DNA from: Paenibacillus sp. FSL H8-0048
GTDB lineage: Bacteria; Bacillota; Bacilli; Paenibacillales; Paenibacillaceae
NCBI RefSeq assembly: GCF_038002825.1
Contig: NZ_JBBODF010000001.1
Location: 2,232,001-2,296,000, forward strand
Length of the DNA: 64,000 nucleotides
Direction of reading: 5' to 3'
Position 1 is the first letter of the stretch. Every line of letters starts with the position of its first letter. Below are positions 1 to 8,751 of the stretch, one piece after another. The notes under the pieces were generated by a model. It was not told the DNA's origin and searched no databases. It was given only the letters and a program-made list of their open reading frames with translations. A program made the position numbers and the translations under genes.

Positions 1-1361
1 AGCTAAAGATCCCGGTTCAAACGGTCCACTCGGGCATCCTGCAGGAAAATGCTGTAATGCTAGGCGACAAATCCATGAAGAGGCTCAAAATACCGGCGCA
101 CGGAACCATTCAGCTGAACTTCGGCTCTTTCCGGCAGGAGGTTACTGTAATTCCTGTCCCCAAATCCGACAGCCTGCGTGTAAGTGAGGCACTCGGCCGG
201 CGGCTTGGCTTAAGACAGCGCTTGACACTTAACGCTTCCTACAGCACCGGCAGCCGCATTCTGCGTCTGGGGCCGATGATTGGCGTCCTGGTGAGCCGGG
301 ACCATCCCGAACAGCCGGAGAGGGTCTTCGGCCAGATTACCATGTTCTGCCGGGAGCTGACCCATGCCTGCCATGCACAAGGCGCCTATGTCTATTTCTT
401 CACCCCGGAAGCGCTGGAATCGCGCACCACTACCATCCAGGGCTGGGTCTACGATGAGGGCTGGCGGAAGCTGAGTCTTCCTGTTGCCGATGTGATCAAC
501 AATCGGCTGACCACGCGAAAGGTAGAGAATAAACCTAGCGTACAGCATTTTTTGGCAGATGTAAAATCCCGCTACGGAACCCACTTCTTCAACGAAAAGT
601 TCCTAGACAAGACAGAGGTATTCGAGGCGCTGGCTCTGGACCCCGCCCTGCAGCGGTACTTGCCCGAATCGCATGCCCTGAACGGCTTCGCCATACTCAA
701 AAAAATGTGCAGCAGCTACCAAAGCGTGTTCCTGAAGCCGGTACGCGGTAGCCTCGGCAAAGGCATTCTGCGCATTTCCAGGGAGGAAGGCGGCGGCTAC
801 CGGCTGCTGTCCACCACTCCGATGGGCACACGCAAGCAGAGCTATTCCAGCCTGGCGAAGCTTTTTCAATCCATTGCTCCGAAGATGAAAACCACCCGCT
901 TCCAGATCCAGCAGGGTCTCTCCCTGATGGAGCTTGGACGGCGGCCGGTCGATTTCCGGGCACTGGTGCAGAAGAACGGCACCGGGAAATGGGGCGTCAC
1001 CTCCATTGTGGCCCGGACCGCCGGAAGTAATCATTTTGTCTCCAATCTGGCCCGCGGCGGTACACTCAGTACGGCCCGAGAGGCTGTCGGCAAAAGCAGT
1101 CTTCCGGCCGGTGTCAAAGAGAGCACTCAGATTCAGCTGCCCCGAGCGGCGCTGGCCATTGCAAGAGGGGTTGAGACCTACATTCCCGCCCATTTCGGGG
1201 AGCTCGGCATCGACCTTGCACTTGACCAATCCGGCCGGATCTGGCTGCTGGAGGTCAACTCCAAGCCGTCCAAGAACGACAATACACCGCTGAATGACCA
1301 GAAAATCAGACCCTCTGTCAAACAAATGATTCTATACTGCCGTTATCTGGCCGGGTTATAA
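1..1361 (+). CDS. YheD-type ATP-grasp protein, 5' end outside window
   Basis: This is a member of the YheC/YheD ATP-grasp family (endospore coat-associated). The frame is open leftwards from the ATG at 57 to base 3 with no stop. The residues encoded there (QTVHSGILQENAVMLG) align with the N-terminus of the paralog at 2551 (CNVHFTKQPDRVVYVS), so translation very likely starts before base 1. Visible parts are an N-terminal beta domain of about 100 residues, then the ATP-grasp core with a glycine-rich loop (KPVRGSLGKGI), the strand DFRALVQKNGTGKW, and a C-terminal metal-binding signature LLEVNSKP. The family fold predicts ATP-dependent carboxylate-amine ligation, but no substrate is known. It is the first of six genes in one tight operon; the next start follows 10 bases after its stop. 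The family call is firm; the exact start cannot be seen. Confidence 0.85.
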   Translation, partial: LKIPVQTVHSGILQENAVMLGDKSMKRLKIPAHGTIQLNFGSFRQEVTVIPVPKSDSLRVSEALGRRLGLRQRLTLNASYSTGSRILRLGPMIGVLVSRDHPEQPERVFGQITMFCRELTHACHAQGAYVYFFTPEALESRTTTIQGWVYDEGWRKLSLPVADVINNRLTTRKVENKPSVQHFLADVKSRYGTHFFNEKFLDKTEVFEALALDPALQRYLPESHALNGFAILKKMCSSYQSVFLKPVRGSLGKGILRISREEGGGYRLLSTTPMGTRKQSYSSLAKLFQSIAPKMKTTRFQIQQGLSLMELGRRPVDFRALVQKNGTGKWGVTSIVARTAGSNHFVSNLARGGTLSTAREAVGKSSLPAGVKESTQIQLPRAALAIARGVETYIPAHFGELGIDLALDQSGRIWLLEVNSKPSKNDNTPLNDQKIRPSVKQMILYCRYLAGL

Positions 1362-1371
1362 GGAGGACATC

Positions 1372-2550
1372 ATGACCACAACAGCAATGGGGTTCCTTGG
1401 CATTATGACAGGCCGTCGCCACGGGATTCCTCCCTTCGCAGAGCCGGAGTTATGCAGTCATCTCTGCCGTGCGGCCCCGCTGTATGAGCTGAAGGTCCTT
1501 GTTTTTCATCCGGAGGATGTGGCGGCGGACGGCTCCTATGTCCGCGGATATGAGTGGCAGAACGGACAATGGGAGCCTGCGCAGGCTCCGCCGCCCGACA
1601 TTCTCTATAACCGCTGCTTCTACCGGACACCGGAGGAGAAACGGGCAGCATCGGCTGCCCTGTCTGTATTGACCCGCTGTCTGCCCTGGTCCCGCGGGCT
1701 TCCCGATAAATGGGGAGTCTACGAGATTCTGCGGCGCAGCCCCGCTGCCGCCGCCCTGCTGCCGGAGACTGAGCTGTACAGCAGCCGCGAAGCGCTTGGC
1801 AATATGCTCGCCGGAAGGGAATACGGCGTTTTTCTGAAGCCCCGGACCGGCTCCCACGGCAAGCGCACCCTGCACGCTGTGCTGCTCGGCAGACGTGAAG
1901 GCGGCGGAGTGAAGGTGCGGGGCAGAGACCGGGATAACAAGCCTTTTCAATATGTTTTCGGTACGCTGGACGAAGGTCTGGACTGGATCGGCCGCTTCAT
2001 CGGCCAGCACCGCTATATCATACAGCCATACCTGCATCTCACCGGCAGCGGAGGACAGCCGTTCGATGTACGTGTGCTGATGCAGAAGAACGGCACCGGT
2101 GCCTGGAGCCTGACCGGCATGGCCGTCCGGCTCGGCACCCGGGGATCACTGACCTCCAATCTGCATGGCGGAGGCACAGCTGTTCCCGTCCTCCCCTTCC
2201 TGCTGGACGAATACGGCGCGGGAGGAAGAGACCTGCTGGAGGAGCTGACCCTGGCGTCTGCGCTCCTGCCTCCGCTGCTGGAAGAATCCTGCGGCAGACT
2301 CGGAGAGCTGGGCCTGGATTTTGGCATCGATGCCGGAGGGAGAATCTATCTGCTGGAAGCCAATTCCAAGCCAGGGCGCACGGTGTTCCGGCTGACGGGC
2401 GACCGCCGGGCTGCTAGACTCGCCGCCGAGAACCCGCTGCGCTATGCGCGCCATCTGCTGCTTACCTCAAGCAGCTATCACAAGCTGCCTCCCGGGCAGC
2501 TCCGTTCACACGGGAGAATGATATCTATGGTTCCAAAGGAGGATTCATAA
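1372..2550 (+). CDS. YheC-type ATP-grasp protein
   Basis: This is the second ATP-grasp paralog, 392 residues. It lacks the extra N-terminal beta domain of its neighbours at 1 and 2551 and opens directly with the YheC-like segment GFLGIMTGRR. Core motifs are a glycine loop KPRTGSHGKR, the strand DVRVLMQKNGTGAW, SNLHGGGT, and LLEANSKPG at the metal site. The start ATG has a clear GGAGG six bases upstream (aaggaggacatc). The C-terminal 30 residues after the last core helix look unstructured and basic. Its stop abuts the ATG of the next gene, which suggests translational coupling. The role is inferred from family only: an ATP-using ligase of the spore envelope. Confidence 0.85.
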   Translation: MTTTAMGFLGIMTGRRHGIPPFAEPELCSHLCRAAPLYELKVLVFHPEDVAADGSYVRGYEWQNGQWEPAQAPPPDILYNRCFYRTPEEKRAASAALSVLTRCLPWSRGLPDKWGVYEILRRSPAAAALLPETELYSSREALGNMLAGREYGVFLKPRTGSHGKRTLHAVLLGRREGGGVKVRGRDRDNKPFQYVFGTLDEGLDWIGRFIGQHRYIIQPYLHLTGSGGQPFDVRVLMQKNGTGAWSLTGMAVRLGTRGSLTSNLHGGGTAVPVLPFLLDEYGAGGRDLLEELTLASALLPPLLEESCGRLGELGLDFGIDAGGRIYLLEANSKPGRTVFRLTGDRRAARLAAENPLRYARHLLLTSSSYHKLPPGQLRSHGRMISMVPKEDS

Positions 2551-3924
2551 ATGGGTCTCACTTTTTGCAATGTACACTTCACCAAGCAGCCTGATCGAGT
2601 AGTATATGTCTCGGGTGAACTGATGAGAAGCCTGAAATTATCCGGCAAGAAAAATATCCGCCTGCGCCTCGGAAAAGATGCTATCCCGGCCACGATCAAG
2701 CCGATCAAGCGTGCCGGCAAGCACCTCTTCCTGGCCTCTGGCGTCAAAAGCGCCATCAAGGTCCCGAAGTCAGGCGGCGTCTACCTGCGCAATCTGCAGA
2801 ATGACGAGGTGCAGCTCGGGCCGCTGGTCGGCGTGCTCTCAGACGGACCCGCCTCCGCTGCGCAGCCCTTCGGCTCCCGCACCGGCTTCATCAAGCAGCT
2901 GCTGCGCGAAGGCAGCAACAAATGCTACATCTTCGCCTTCATGCCCAGGGATATCGACTGGCAGCAGGAGCAGGTCAACGGGTATTTCCTGACACCAAGC
3001 GGCCGCTTCGAGCGCAAGCTGGTGCCCCTGCCGGATGTCGTCTATAACCGCCTGCCCAGCCGCAGAGCTGAGACCTCCCCTTACATTAACCAGCTGCGGG
3101 AACGCTTCGGACGCAAGAAGATTCCGTACTTCAACTGGAGCTTCTTCAACAAATCGGATGTCTACCGGCTGCTGGAGAACGACGGGGCAGCGAACCGCTT
3201 CGTGCCTGAAACACACAGTAACCCCAGCTCCGAACAAATGCGGGATATGCTGGACCGTCACCACTTCGTCTATTACAAACCGTCTGCCGGCAGCCTGGGA
3301 CACGGCATCTACCGCCTGACCTACCTGCCGAAGAAAGGATATTTCGCCCGGTACCGCAGGAATGGCAAGAACGTGCTGCTGCGCTTCACCAGCTTCGACA
3401 GCCTGATGCGTATGCTGCGGGGACGCCACGGGCAGAGCATGCAGAACTATGTGGTCCAGCAGGGCATCCGCCTTATTGAGATTGACAGCTGCCCGATTGA
3501 TTTCCGCTTCCATATGCACAAGAACGGCAGCAATCAATGGGTCGTGGTTGGGATCGGTGCCAAAAAAGCCGGACGGGGCAGTGTCACCACCCACCTCAAG
3601 AACGGCGGAGCATTATTGACCCCGCAGCAGGCCCTCGGCCGAGTGTTCGGGGCCAGATCAGATGAAGTGCTCCAGCGCGCCAAGACCACTGCCGTCAAGC
3701 TCGCAGAATCCCTGGAGATCCAGCACCGCCATCTGCTAGGCGAGATCGGATTCGATCTCGGCATTGACCAGGATGAGGATATCTGGATGTTCGAGGCCAA
3801 TGCCAAACCGGGACGCTCTATCTTCCGCCACCCCTCCCTGCGCGCTGAGGGCAAAGCTTCCATTGAGCACATCCTGGAGCATTGTCTGTATCTCAGCAAA
3901 TTCCGCAGGAGGGATGACTTGTGA
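2551..3924 (+). CDS. YheD-type ATP-grasp protein
   Basis: The third paralog, 457 residues, shows the full YheD-like layout. An N-terminal domain occupies about residues 1-105 (VVYVSGELMRSLKLSGKK is typical), a middle domain about 110-230, and the ATP-grasp core about 230-450. The core has KPSAGSLGHGI, DFRFHMHKNG and FEANAKPG. The usual 'LVQKNG.G.W' strand is altered here to 'FHMHKNGSNQW', so substrate contacts may differ from the paralogs. The start ATG directly follows the previous stop and has AAAGGAGG upstream. The stop overlaps the GTG of the next gene. Function is inferred from family and operon. Confidence 0.87.
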   Translation: MGLTFCNVHFTKQPDRVVYVSGELMRSLKLSGKKNIRLRLGKDAIPATIKPIKRAGKHLFLASGVKSAIKVPKSGGVYLRNLQNDEVQLGPLVGVLSDGPASAAQPFGSRTGFIKQLLREGSNKCYIFAFMPRDIDWQQEQVNGYFLTPSGRFERKLVPLPDVVYNRLPSRRAETSPYINQLRERFGRKKIPYFNWSFFNKSDVYRLLENDGAANRFVPETHSNPSSEQMRDMLDRHHFVYYKPSAGSLGHGIYRLTYLPKKGYFARYRRNGKNVLLRFTSFDSLMRMLRGRHGQSMQNYVVQQGIRLIEIDSCPIDFRFHMHKNGSNQWVVVGIGAKKAGRGSVTTHLKNGGALLTPQQALGRVFGARSDEVLQRAKTTAVKLAESLEIQHRHLLGEIGFDLGIDQDEDIWMFEANAKPGRSIFRHPSLRAEGKASIEHILEHCLYLSKFRRRDDL

Positions 3925-5033
3925 ACAGCCGGATACCCGATCCCAGCAAGCCTGTAATCGCCATTCTGACCACCAGTGACCGGCTTAAGCAGTTCCGCGG
4001 CAACCGCAATAACTTCCGCGACATTATCCGTACCGGCAGAGAAATGGGCTATATGGTCTATGTCGTCACGGTCCGTGACCTGAAGCTGAATGAGCCGACT
4101 GTGACCGGCTACATTCCTTCCGCCAGCGGGAAGATCTGGTATGCCGTGCCTGTTCCTCTGCCGCAGGTCATCTATAACCGGATTCCCAACCGCGAGGAGG
4201 AGGAGAAAGCACCGGTCGCGCGCAAAATCGCCGAGTGCCTGGAGCATCCTGAGATCTCGCTGTACAATCCGAGCTTCTTCAATAAGTGGAATCTCTTCGA
4301 GTGGCTCAAGGAATCCAAGGCCACCTCGCGGCATGTGCCCAAAACCCGCCGTCTGCGCAGTGCAGCTACCCTTACCGCGATGCTGAAGAATCACGAGAGC
4401 CTCTATCTCAAGCCGGAAAAGGGCAAGGCGGGCAAAGGCATCATGCGGCTGGGATACCGGCCGGACACTCTCCTGCCCTACCGGCTGCAGATTCAGAGCG
4501 GCAAAAAAAATACGACCTACAAGGCCGCGTCTGTCGAACGGCTGTGGGCCCGGATCGGCCGGGAAAAAGGGTCCGCCCGCTATATTGTCCAGCAAGCCAT
4601 CGTGCTTGCCGGACACCGCGGCCGTCCCTTCGATCTGCGGGTGCTGCTGCAGAAGAACGGCCGGGGCGCCTGGGCGGTAACCGGCATCGGTGCCCGCCTG
4701 GCCGGGGCCCGCAGCATCACCACCCATGTGCCGCGCGGCGGCAGCATCGAAGACCCCTCCAGCATGCTGGAGGGAACCTTCGGGCCCGAGCAGGCAGAGG
4801 TTATCCTGAAGAATGTCTCTACGACGGCGCTGCTGGTTGCCCGGCAGATTGAGCGGGCTTCCTCCAGCATGCTGGGCGAGATGTCGATGGACCTCGGGGT
4901 CGATGAAGAAGGCGGAGTATGGTTTTTTGAAGCCAATTCACGCCCGATGAAATTCGATGAGCCGGCCATCCGCAAGCTGTCGCTCGAACGCATTTTCCAA
5001 TACGGCAATCATCTGTCCCGCCAATCCAAATAA
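3921..5033 (+). CDS. YheC-type ATP-grasp protein
   Basis: The fourth paralog, 370 residues, starts at GTG 3921. This GTG overlaps the previous stop (GTGA) and has an AGGAGG about eight bases upstream. The short YheC-like N-terminus (VIAILTTSDRLKQF) leads into a core with KPEKGKAGKGIMRL, DLRVLLQKNGRGAW, THVPRGGS and FFEANSRP. The glycine loop carries Lys-Ala where the other copies have Ser-Leu or Ser-His. The four-base overlap with the upstream gene indicates coupled translation. The ATP-grasp family assignment is secure; the biochemical role is not known. Confidence 0.86.
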   Translation: MNSRIPDPSKPVIAILTTSDRLKQFRGNRNNFRDIIRTGREMGYMVYVVTVRDLKLNEPTVTGYIPSASGKIWYAVPVPLPQVIYNRIPNREEEEKAPVARKIAECLEHPEISLYNPSFFNKWNLFEWLKESKATSRHVPKTRRLRSAATLTAMLKNHESLYLKPEKGKAGKGIMRLGYRPDTLLPYRLQIQSGKKNTTYKAASVERLWARIGREKGSARYIVQQAIVLAGHRGRPFDLRVLLQKNGRGAWAVTGIGARLAGARSITTHVPRGGSIEDPSSMLEGTFGPEQAEVILKNVSTTALLVARQIERASSSMLGEMSMDLGVDEEGGVWFFEANSRPMKFDEPAIRKLSLERIFQYGNHLSRQSK

Positions 5034-5061
5034 TCCATTATCCGTCAAAGGAAGTGACACC

Positions 5062-5580
5062 ATGCAGATATCCTCACTCTACGACAGCAATCCCGTACAG
5101 TGGGAATCCAGGCGAACCGGATTTCTTGAGTTCCTGAGGGAGTATGGGGAGCAGCGGATTACCCTTCGCGGGTGCAGGAGGCTGGCCCGGCTGACACCGG
5201 ATCAGCTCGCCCTGCCGGGAGTCTCCCTGCTCGTTGCTACGGTGCGGGGGCAGAACGGCCGCCAGCTCGCAGGCGTCAGCTTCGTGTCCGGCTTCGGCAA
5301 GGAGGCCTGTGTAGTCGCCGTTCATCCCCTGTACCGTAACAGGCATACAGGCACAGCCTTGCTTGCTGCACAGCTGGAGCGCCTGGGGCAGCTGGAATGC
5401 CATGTCGCCTGCGACAATGCAGCCAGCCTCAAGATGTGCTTCAACATCGGCCTTGCCGCTGTTGACCTGGTTACCGGCCCAACAGGCAAGCCCACCCTGC
5501 TCTTGCGTTCCCCGGGGAGCGCAGTTGATCCCGCCATTCTCCCGCAAGGAGGTGAACTCCTGTGCCAGAGCCCGTCCTAG
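5062..5580 (+). CDS. GNAT-family N-acetyltransferase
   Basis: A 172-residue protein with the acetyl-CoA-binding signature of GNAT enzymes near the middle: VVAVHPLYRNRHTGTALL, where the R-x-x-G-x-A segment is the pyrophosphate loop. It is followed by a helix and a segment (CHVACDNAASLKMCFNIGL) typical of the acceptor half. The start is taken at ATG 5062 because AAAGGAAG lies seven bases upstream; the frame is open further up but has no ribosome site. The end overlaps the next gene by 19 bases, and the ribosome site of that gene lies inside this coding sequence. Its position between ATP-grasp paralogs suggests it acylates the same substrate or product; this is inference. Confidence 0.8.
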   Translation: MQISSLYDSNPVQWESRRTGFLEFLREYGEQRITLRGCRRLARLTPDQLALPGVSLLVATVRGQNGRQLAGVSFVSGFGKEACVVAVHPLYRNRHTGTALLAAQLERLGQLECHVACDNAASLKMCFNIGLAAVDLVTGPTGKPTLLLRSPGSAVDPAILPQGGELLCQSPS

Positions 5581-6692
5581 GCATCCTTACCCTATATTTG
5601 AACGACGCCAAGCAGCTTGAAGAGAAGAGCGTATACCGGAGGATGATTATCGAAGGCAGCCGGATCGGATTGGATGTCTTTGTGTTCACCCCGGCAGATG
5701 TACATGTCAGCAAGGACCTGATCCATGCCATGGTCTATGACGTCAAAAGCGGAGTCTGGTCGCGCAAATGGCGCTCCTTCCCCAATATGATCTATGACCG
5801 CTGCCGGATTCAGCGCAGCCAGCGCTTCCAGCAGCTGCTGCGCTTCCGCGCGCGGTACAACCATCTGACCTTCCTGAACCGCCCGCTGCGCAATAAATGG
5901 ACGGTGCACCAGACCTTCTCCCAGCGGAGCCGCTTCCGGCCCCATATGCCGGAGACGCTGCTCTACCAGTCTTCTGCCGATCTGCACCGGATGCTGAAAT
6001 CCAGCCCCGTTGTCTATGTGAAGCCGATCAACGGCACCGGCGGGCGCGGCATCCTGCGGATTGAGCGGCAGCGGGAGGGCAAGTCCCTCTTCGATATCCA
6101 GGGACGCCGCCAGAGCCGCCAGATTATCGCCCCGCGCAAGGTGTCGCTGAACCGGCTGGAGACCATCGTCCGCCAGTGGTGCATCAGCGGTAAATTCCTC
6201 GTGCAGCAGGGCATCCCGCTGCGGCTGCCCAGCGGCCGGTTCCACGATTACCGGATGCTGGTGCAGAAGAACGGCCAGGGCGACTGGGAGTTCACCGGCA
6301 TGGCCGGCCGGGTAGGCGCCGCCCGCAGCGTCACCTCGAACCTGCATGGCGGCGGGCATGCCATGAAGGCAGAGACGCTGCTGAAGCAGTGGCTCGGCAG
6401 CGAAGAGCGTGCCGACAAGGCCATGCGCGCTGCTGAGAAGCTGGGGATCGAGGCTGCCGCCTATCTCGAAGACAGCTTCGGCGCCCTCTGCGAGCTGGCC
6501 CTGGATCTGGCCATTGACCGCGAGGGCCGGATCTACGTGCTGGAAGTCAACCCCAAGCCCGCCCGCGAGGTCTTCGCCCGCTCCGGCGACAGCACCACCT
6601 ACCGCAAAGCGCTGGTCCGCCCGCTGGAGTACGCAATGTGGGTGTATAAGAATAAGAACACGCCTAGTTCGTCTAAGGTGGTTGAGGAGTAG
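5562..6692 (+). CDS. YheC-type ATP-grasp protein
   Basis: The fifth ATP-grasp paralog, 376 residues, starts at GTG 5562 with AAGGAGGTG placed eight bases upstream inside the GNAT gene. The N-terminus VLGILTLYLNDAKQLEEK is YheC-like. Core motifs are KPINGTGGRGILRI, DYRMLVQKNGQGDW, SNLHGGGHA and LEVNPKPA. The C-terminus is a short hydrophilic tail rich in Lys, Asn and Ser. This is the last gene of the operon; a terminator hairpin follows 24 bases after the stop. Family assignment is secure and function is inferred. Confidence 0.86.
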   Translation: MPEPVLGILTLYLNDAKQLEEKSVYRRMIIEGSRIGLDVFVFTPADVHVSKDLIHAMVYDVKSGVWSRKWRSFPNMIYDRCRIQRSQRFQQLLRFRARYNHLTFLNRPLRNKWTVHQTFSQRSRFRPHMPETLLYQSSADLHRMLKSSPVVYVKPINGTGGRGILRIERQREGKSLFDIQGRRQSRQIIAPRKVSLNRLETIVRQWCISGKFLVQQGIPLRLPSGRFHDYRMLVQKNGQGDWEFTGMAGRVGAARSVTSNLHGGGHAMKAETLLKQWLGSEERADKAMRAAEKLGIEAAAYLEDSFGALCELALDLAIDREGRIYVLEVNPKPAREVFARSGDSTTYRKALVRPLEYAMWVYKNKNTPSSSKVVEE

Positions 6693-6715
6693 AAGATTGT
6701 TAATCTATAAAATGA

Positions 6716-6762
6716 CAAGTGCCCCTCCGTATATGCGGAGAGGCGCTTGCTGTTTATTTTTT
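6716..6762 (+). terminator. Rho-independent terminator of ATP-grasp operon
   Basis: A 14-position stem (one mismatch, one G-T pair) with a six-base loop spans 6716-6749 and is followed by TTTATTTTTT. It lies directly downstream of the last ATP-grasp gene. Confidence 0.85.
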
Positions 6763-6793
6763 GAATTTTAGTGCACCACGTAGTTGCCTACAT

Positions 6794-6979
6794 TTAAATC
6801 AGCATTTTTGGTGAACGTTTTTGAAAATATGCAGCATCATTCATAGCTACTTCTTTGAAATATGGGATTGAAAACAATATAACTGAATGTGCGTATGTAT
6901 AACTTTGTCCCCCTCCAATTGAACTGAATAAAGAAAAAATCACTACAATGATTACACTAATTGATATAATTCTTTTCAT
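6794..6979 (-). CDS. small secreted or membrane-anchored protein, unknown
   Basis: A 61-residue ORF. The first 25 residues are a signal-peptide-like segment (MKRIISISVIIVVIFSLFSS), followed by a short polar region. The ATG overlaps the TGA of the upstream membrane gene (ATGA), and GAGGGG lies eight bases before it, which supports real, coupled translation. I recognise no family. The size, export signal and coupling to a membrane protein would fit a small exported peptide or an accessory subunit, but this is conjecture. Confidence 0.5.
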   Translation of the reverse strand: MKRIISISVIIVVIFSLFSSIGGGQSYTYAHSVILFSIPYFKEVAMNDAAYFQKRSPKMLI

Positions 6980-7413
6980 TGTAATAACCCCTCTTCTTTT
7001 CTTACTTTAATCAAATAATACAAGATCAAAATGAACTGAAATATAAAAATGCTAAATGGGAGCAGAATGAGCATTTCCACCTGATATTCAGGAAAGAATT
7101 TAATCTCAACCACTGCTTGCTCATACTCTCCGCTCCTTTGTATTGCTTTGGAAAATAAAATTAATAAAGAACTCGGTAAAACAGTTAATAGAAACCAGGT
7201 AATATGATATTTTATCCTCCGCGTTTTTACATATAAAAACGAATTAATTAAAAGTAAAAACAGTGGCCCAAGGTACATCTTTATTGAAAAATTCAATAGC
7301 TTTATTCCCCAACCCTCTATTCTTATCCTTAGAAAATAAATTAAGAATAGCTGTAGTCCAATAGCCAACAGTACATAGAGAATGGCTTGGAGTATTGTTT
7401 TTAATGCTCTCAC
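6976..7413 (-). CDS. four-helix membrane protein, paralog family member 1
   Basis: A 145-residue protein of unknown function with four predicted membrane segments (about residues 8-30, 42-62, 70-90 and 112-135) and a polar loop between the third and fourth. It shares the layout and the N-terminal pattern 'AI.Q......L...FLRI..E.W' with the products at 7244-7834 and 12644-13069, so these are paralogs. The start is GTG 7413, preceded by GGGTGA; a TGA in frame just upstream rules out a longer protein. The region is A+T-rich compared with the flanking operon. Confidence 0.6.
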   Translation of the reverse strand: MRALKTILQAILYVLLAIGLQLFLIYFLRIRIEGWGIKLLNFSIKMYLGPLFLLLINSFLYVKTRRIKYHITWFLLTVLPSSLLILFSKAIQRSGEYEQAVVEIKFFPEYQVEMLILLPFSIFIFQFILILYYLIKVRKEEGLLQ

Positions 7414-7834
7414 ATTTCATCACCCATAGCACAAAAATAAAAACTATTTGTATTACAATATATATAACAGGAACGATAATTACTAATTCAAAAAAACCAC
7501 TGTCAAAATTCAAATCTATAAAATAATTTTCAGTAGGTTCATTTTCTCTACTGTTATAAAAAAGTATTAGAAGACTAACACTAGGGACTGTGCTTATGCA
7601 AAACCATATTAGGTTACATATAAGCCTTTTTGTTAGTAATGAAATCATGCAAGTTGCATACAACAGGATAATTAGAACGAAAGAAACAATAGATGCTTGT
7701 CGTACTGCTTCTTCCTCCCATACTTCTGACTTCAGATTCAAAAAACGAATAACAAATAAATGTATAAACACAATAAAGATCACTTGTAAAATCGCTTTTA
7801 CACTTACTAAAAAGAACTTTTTTATTTTATTCAC
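7244..7834 (-). CDS. four-helix membrane protein, paralog family member 2, with odd C-terminal extension
   Basis: A 196-residue ORF. Residues 1-142 match the same four-helix family as 6976-7413 and 12644-13069 (compare YATCMISLLTKRLICNLIWF with YATCIRSLKIKKLRYNLIWF of the 12644 copy). The family homology ends near VLWVMK. The last ~52 residues run 170 bases into the next gene in another frame and resemble nothing in the paralogs. The simplest reading is a lost stop or a small frameshift near 7415-7425. The start is GTG 7834, but the nearest GAGGT is only one base away, so initiation may be poor. Function is unknown. Confidence 0.5.
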   Translation of the reverse strand: MNKIKKFFLVSVKAILQVIFIVFIHLFVIRFLNLKSEVWEEEAVRQASIVSFVLIILLYATCMISLLTKRLICNLIWFCISTVPSVSLLILFYNSRENEPTENYFIDLNFDSGFFELVIIVPVIYIVIQIVFIFVLWVMKCESIKNNTPSHSLCTVGYWTTAILNLFSKDKNRGLGNKAIEFFNKDVPWATVFTFN

Positions 7835-8004
7835 ACCTCACAATTAGGTAATATAGTTACCCTTCCCTTATGTTTGCCGTAATCCTATAATCGGAACGAT
7901 TATCCGCTGGTATGAAGGTAATAATTATTCAGGATGCTGCCGTAAAGGTAGTTGCAGAGCAGCGTTACAACGGCCGTTATAAACACCTTCTTTTATGTAA
8001 TGGA

Positions 8005-8652
8005 TTATTTATTCTCTAACCCTAAATCCCCGCATATTTTATAAGGTTCACAGTAGCTAACGCTTTTATCTATATTTATTACGAAATCTATCAGCAATCT
8101 TTCATTACTATTCTCGAAAATTTTCAACCTGACATCTTCTCCATATGTTAAACCAAGTAACTTGTCGACATCTTTTTTCTTAATCTCTTCATTGGTAGTT
8201 TTATTCAATACGACAACGTTAATATTTCTTATCTCCTTGAACCTTTCCCTACTTTTATTAACATCAACTGAATACGGTAGTTTTTCTTGTTCCGCCATTA
8301 CCTCTACTTTTTCAATAAACTTTTCATTGTTCGAAACGCTAATGTTAGAAAGTTCCCGCTGTACTGATGATTTTGCTTCGGCAAGCCAAGGTGTAATGAA
8401 AAAGAAAAGAACGGTGGTCCCAAAACAAATAGCAAGCAAAAGGGGTAGTTCTTTTTCTATTAGGTGCTTTGCAAAAAAAAGATAGGCTATAATACATAAC
8501 AACAAAAGGGTAGCGTAAAAAAATAAAGAATCATAGTGAGTTACTGTGAATAGGTCGCCACTACCAGTAGAAAAGATTATCCCTATAACTAAAAACCAAA
8601 TACCTACACCCATGGCTGCGCTTAAGGCAATAAAAAATAAACTCATTATCAT
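8005..8652 (-). CDS. membrane protein with extracytoplasmic tail, unknown
   Basis: A 215-residue protein. Three or four hydrophobic segments lie in the first ~90 residues (about 5-30, 42-58 and 68-90), followed by a ~120-residue hydrophilic, Lys/Glu-rich C-terminal domain (KFIEKVEVMAEQEKLPY onwards). The start ATG at 8652 has CGGAG six bases upstream; a second ATG two codons later is possible. The gene lies in the A+T-rich stretch and I recognise no family. The layout suggests a membrane-tethered sensor or immunity-like protein, but this is only a structural remark. Confidence 0.5.
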   Translation of the reverse strand: MIMSLFFIALSAAMGVGIWFLVIGIIFSTGSGDLFTVTHYDSLFFYATLLLLCIIAYLFFAKHLIEKELPLLLAICFGTTVLFFFITPWLAEAKSSVQRELSNISVSNNEKFIEKVEVMAEQEKLPYSVDVNKSRERFKEIRNINVVVLNKTTNEEIKKKDVDKLLGLTYGEDVRLKIFENSNERLLIDFVINIDKSVSYCEPYKICGDLGLENK

Positions 8653-8751
8653 TTTATTCTCCGGTTAAATTGAATTTTTTCCTTTAATTATAATTATCGG
8701 GCCCTCCCTATTAATCTTGTATATTAATGTTAAATTCCGGAGGTAGAAAAA

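Noticed and set aside
3534..4727. 397-codon antisense open frame in the ATP-grasp operon
   Set aside because: It crosses the junction of two ATP-grasp genes and overlaps both; no ribosome site or domain was seen.
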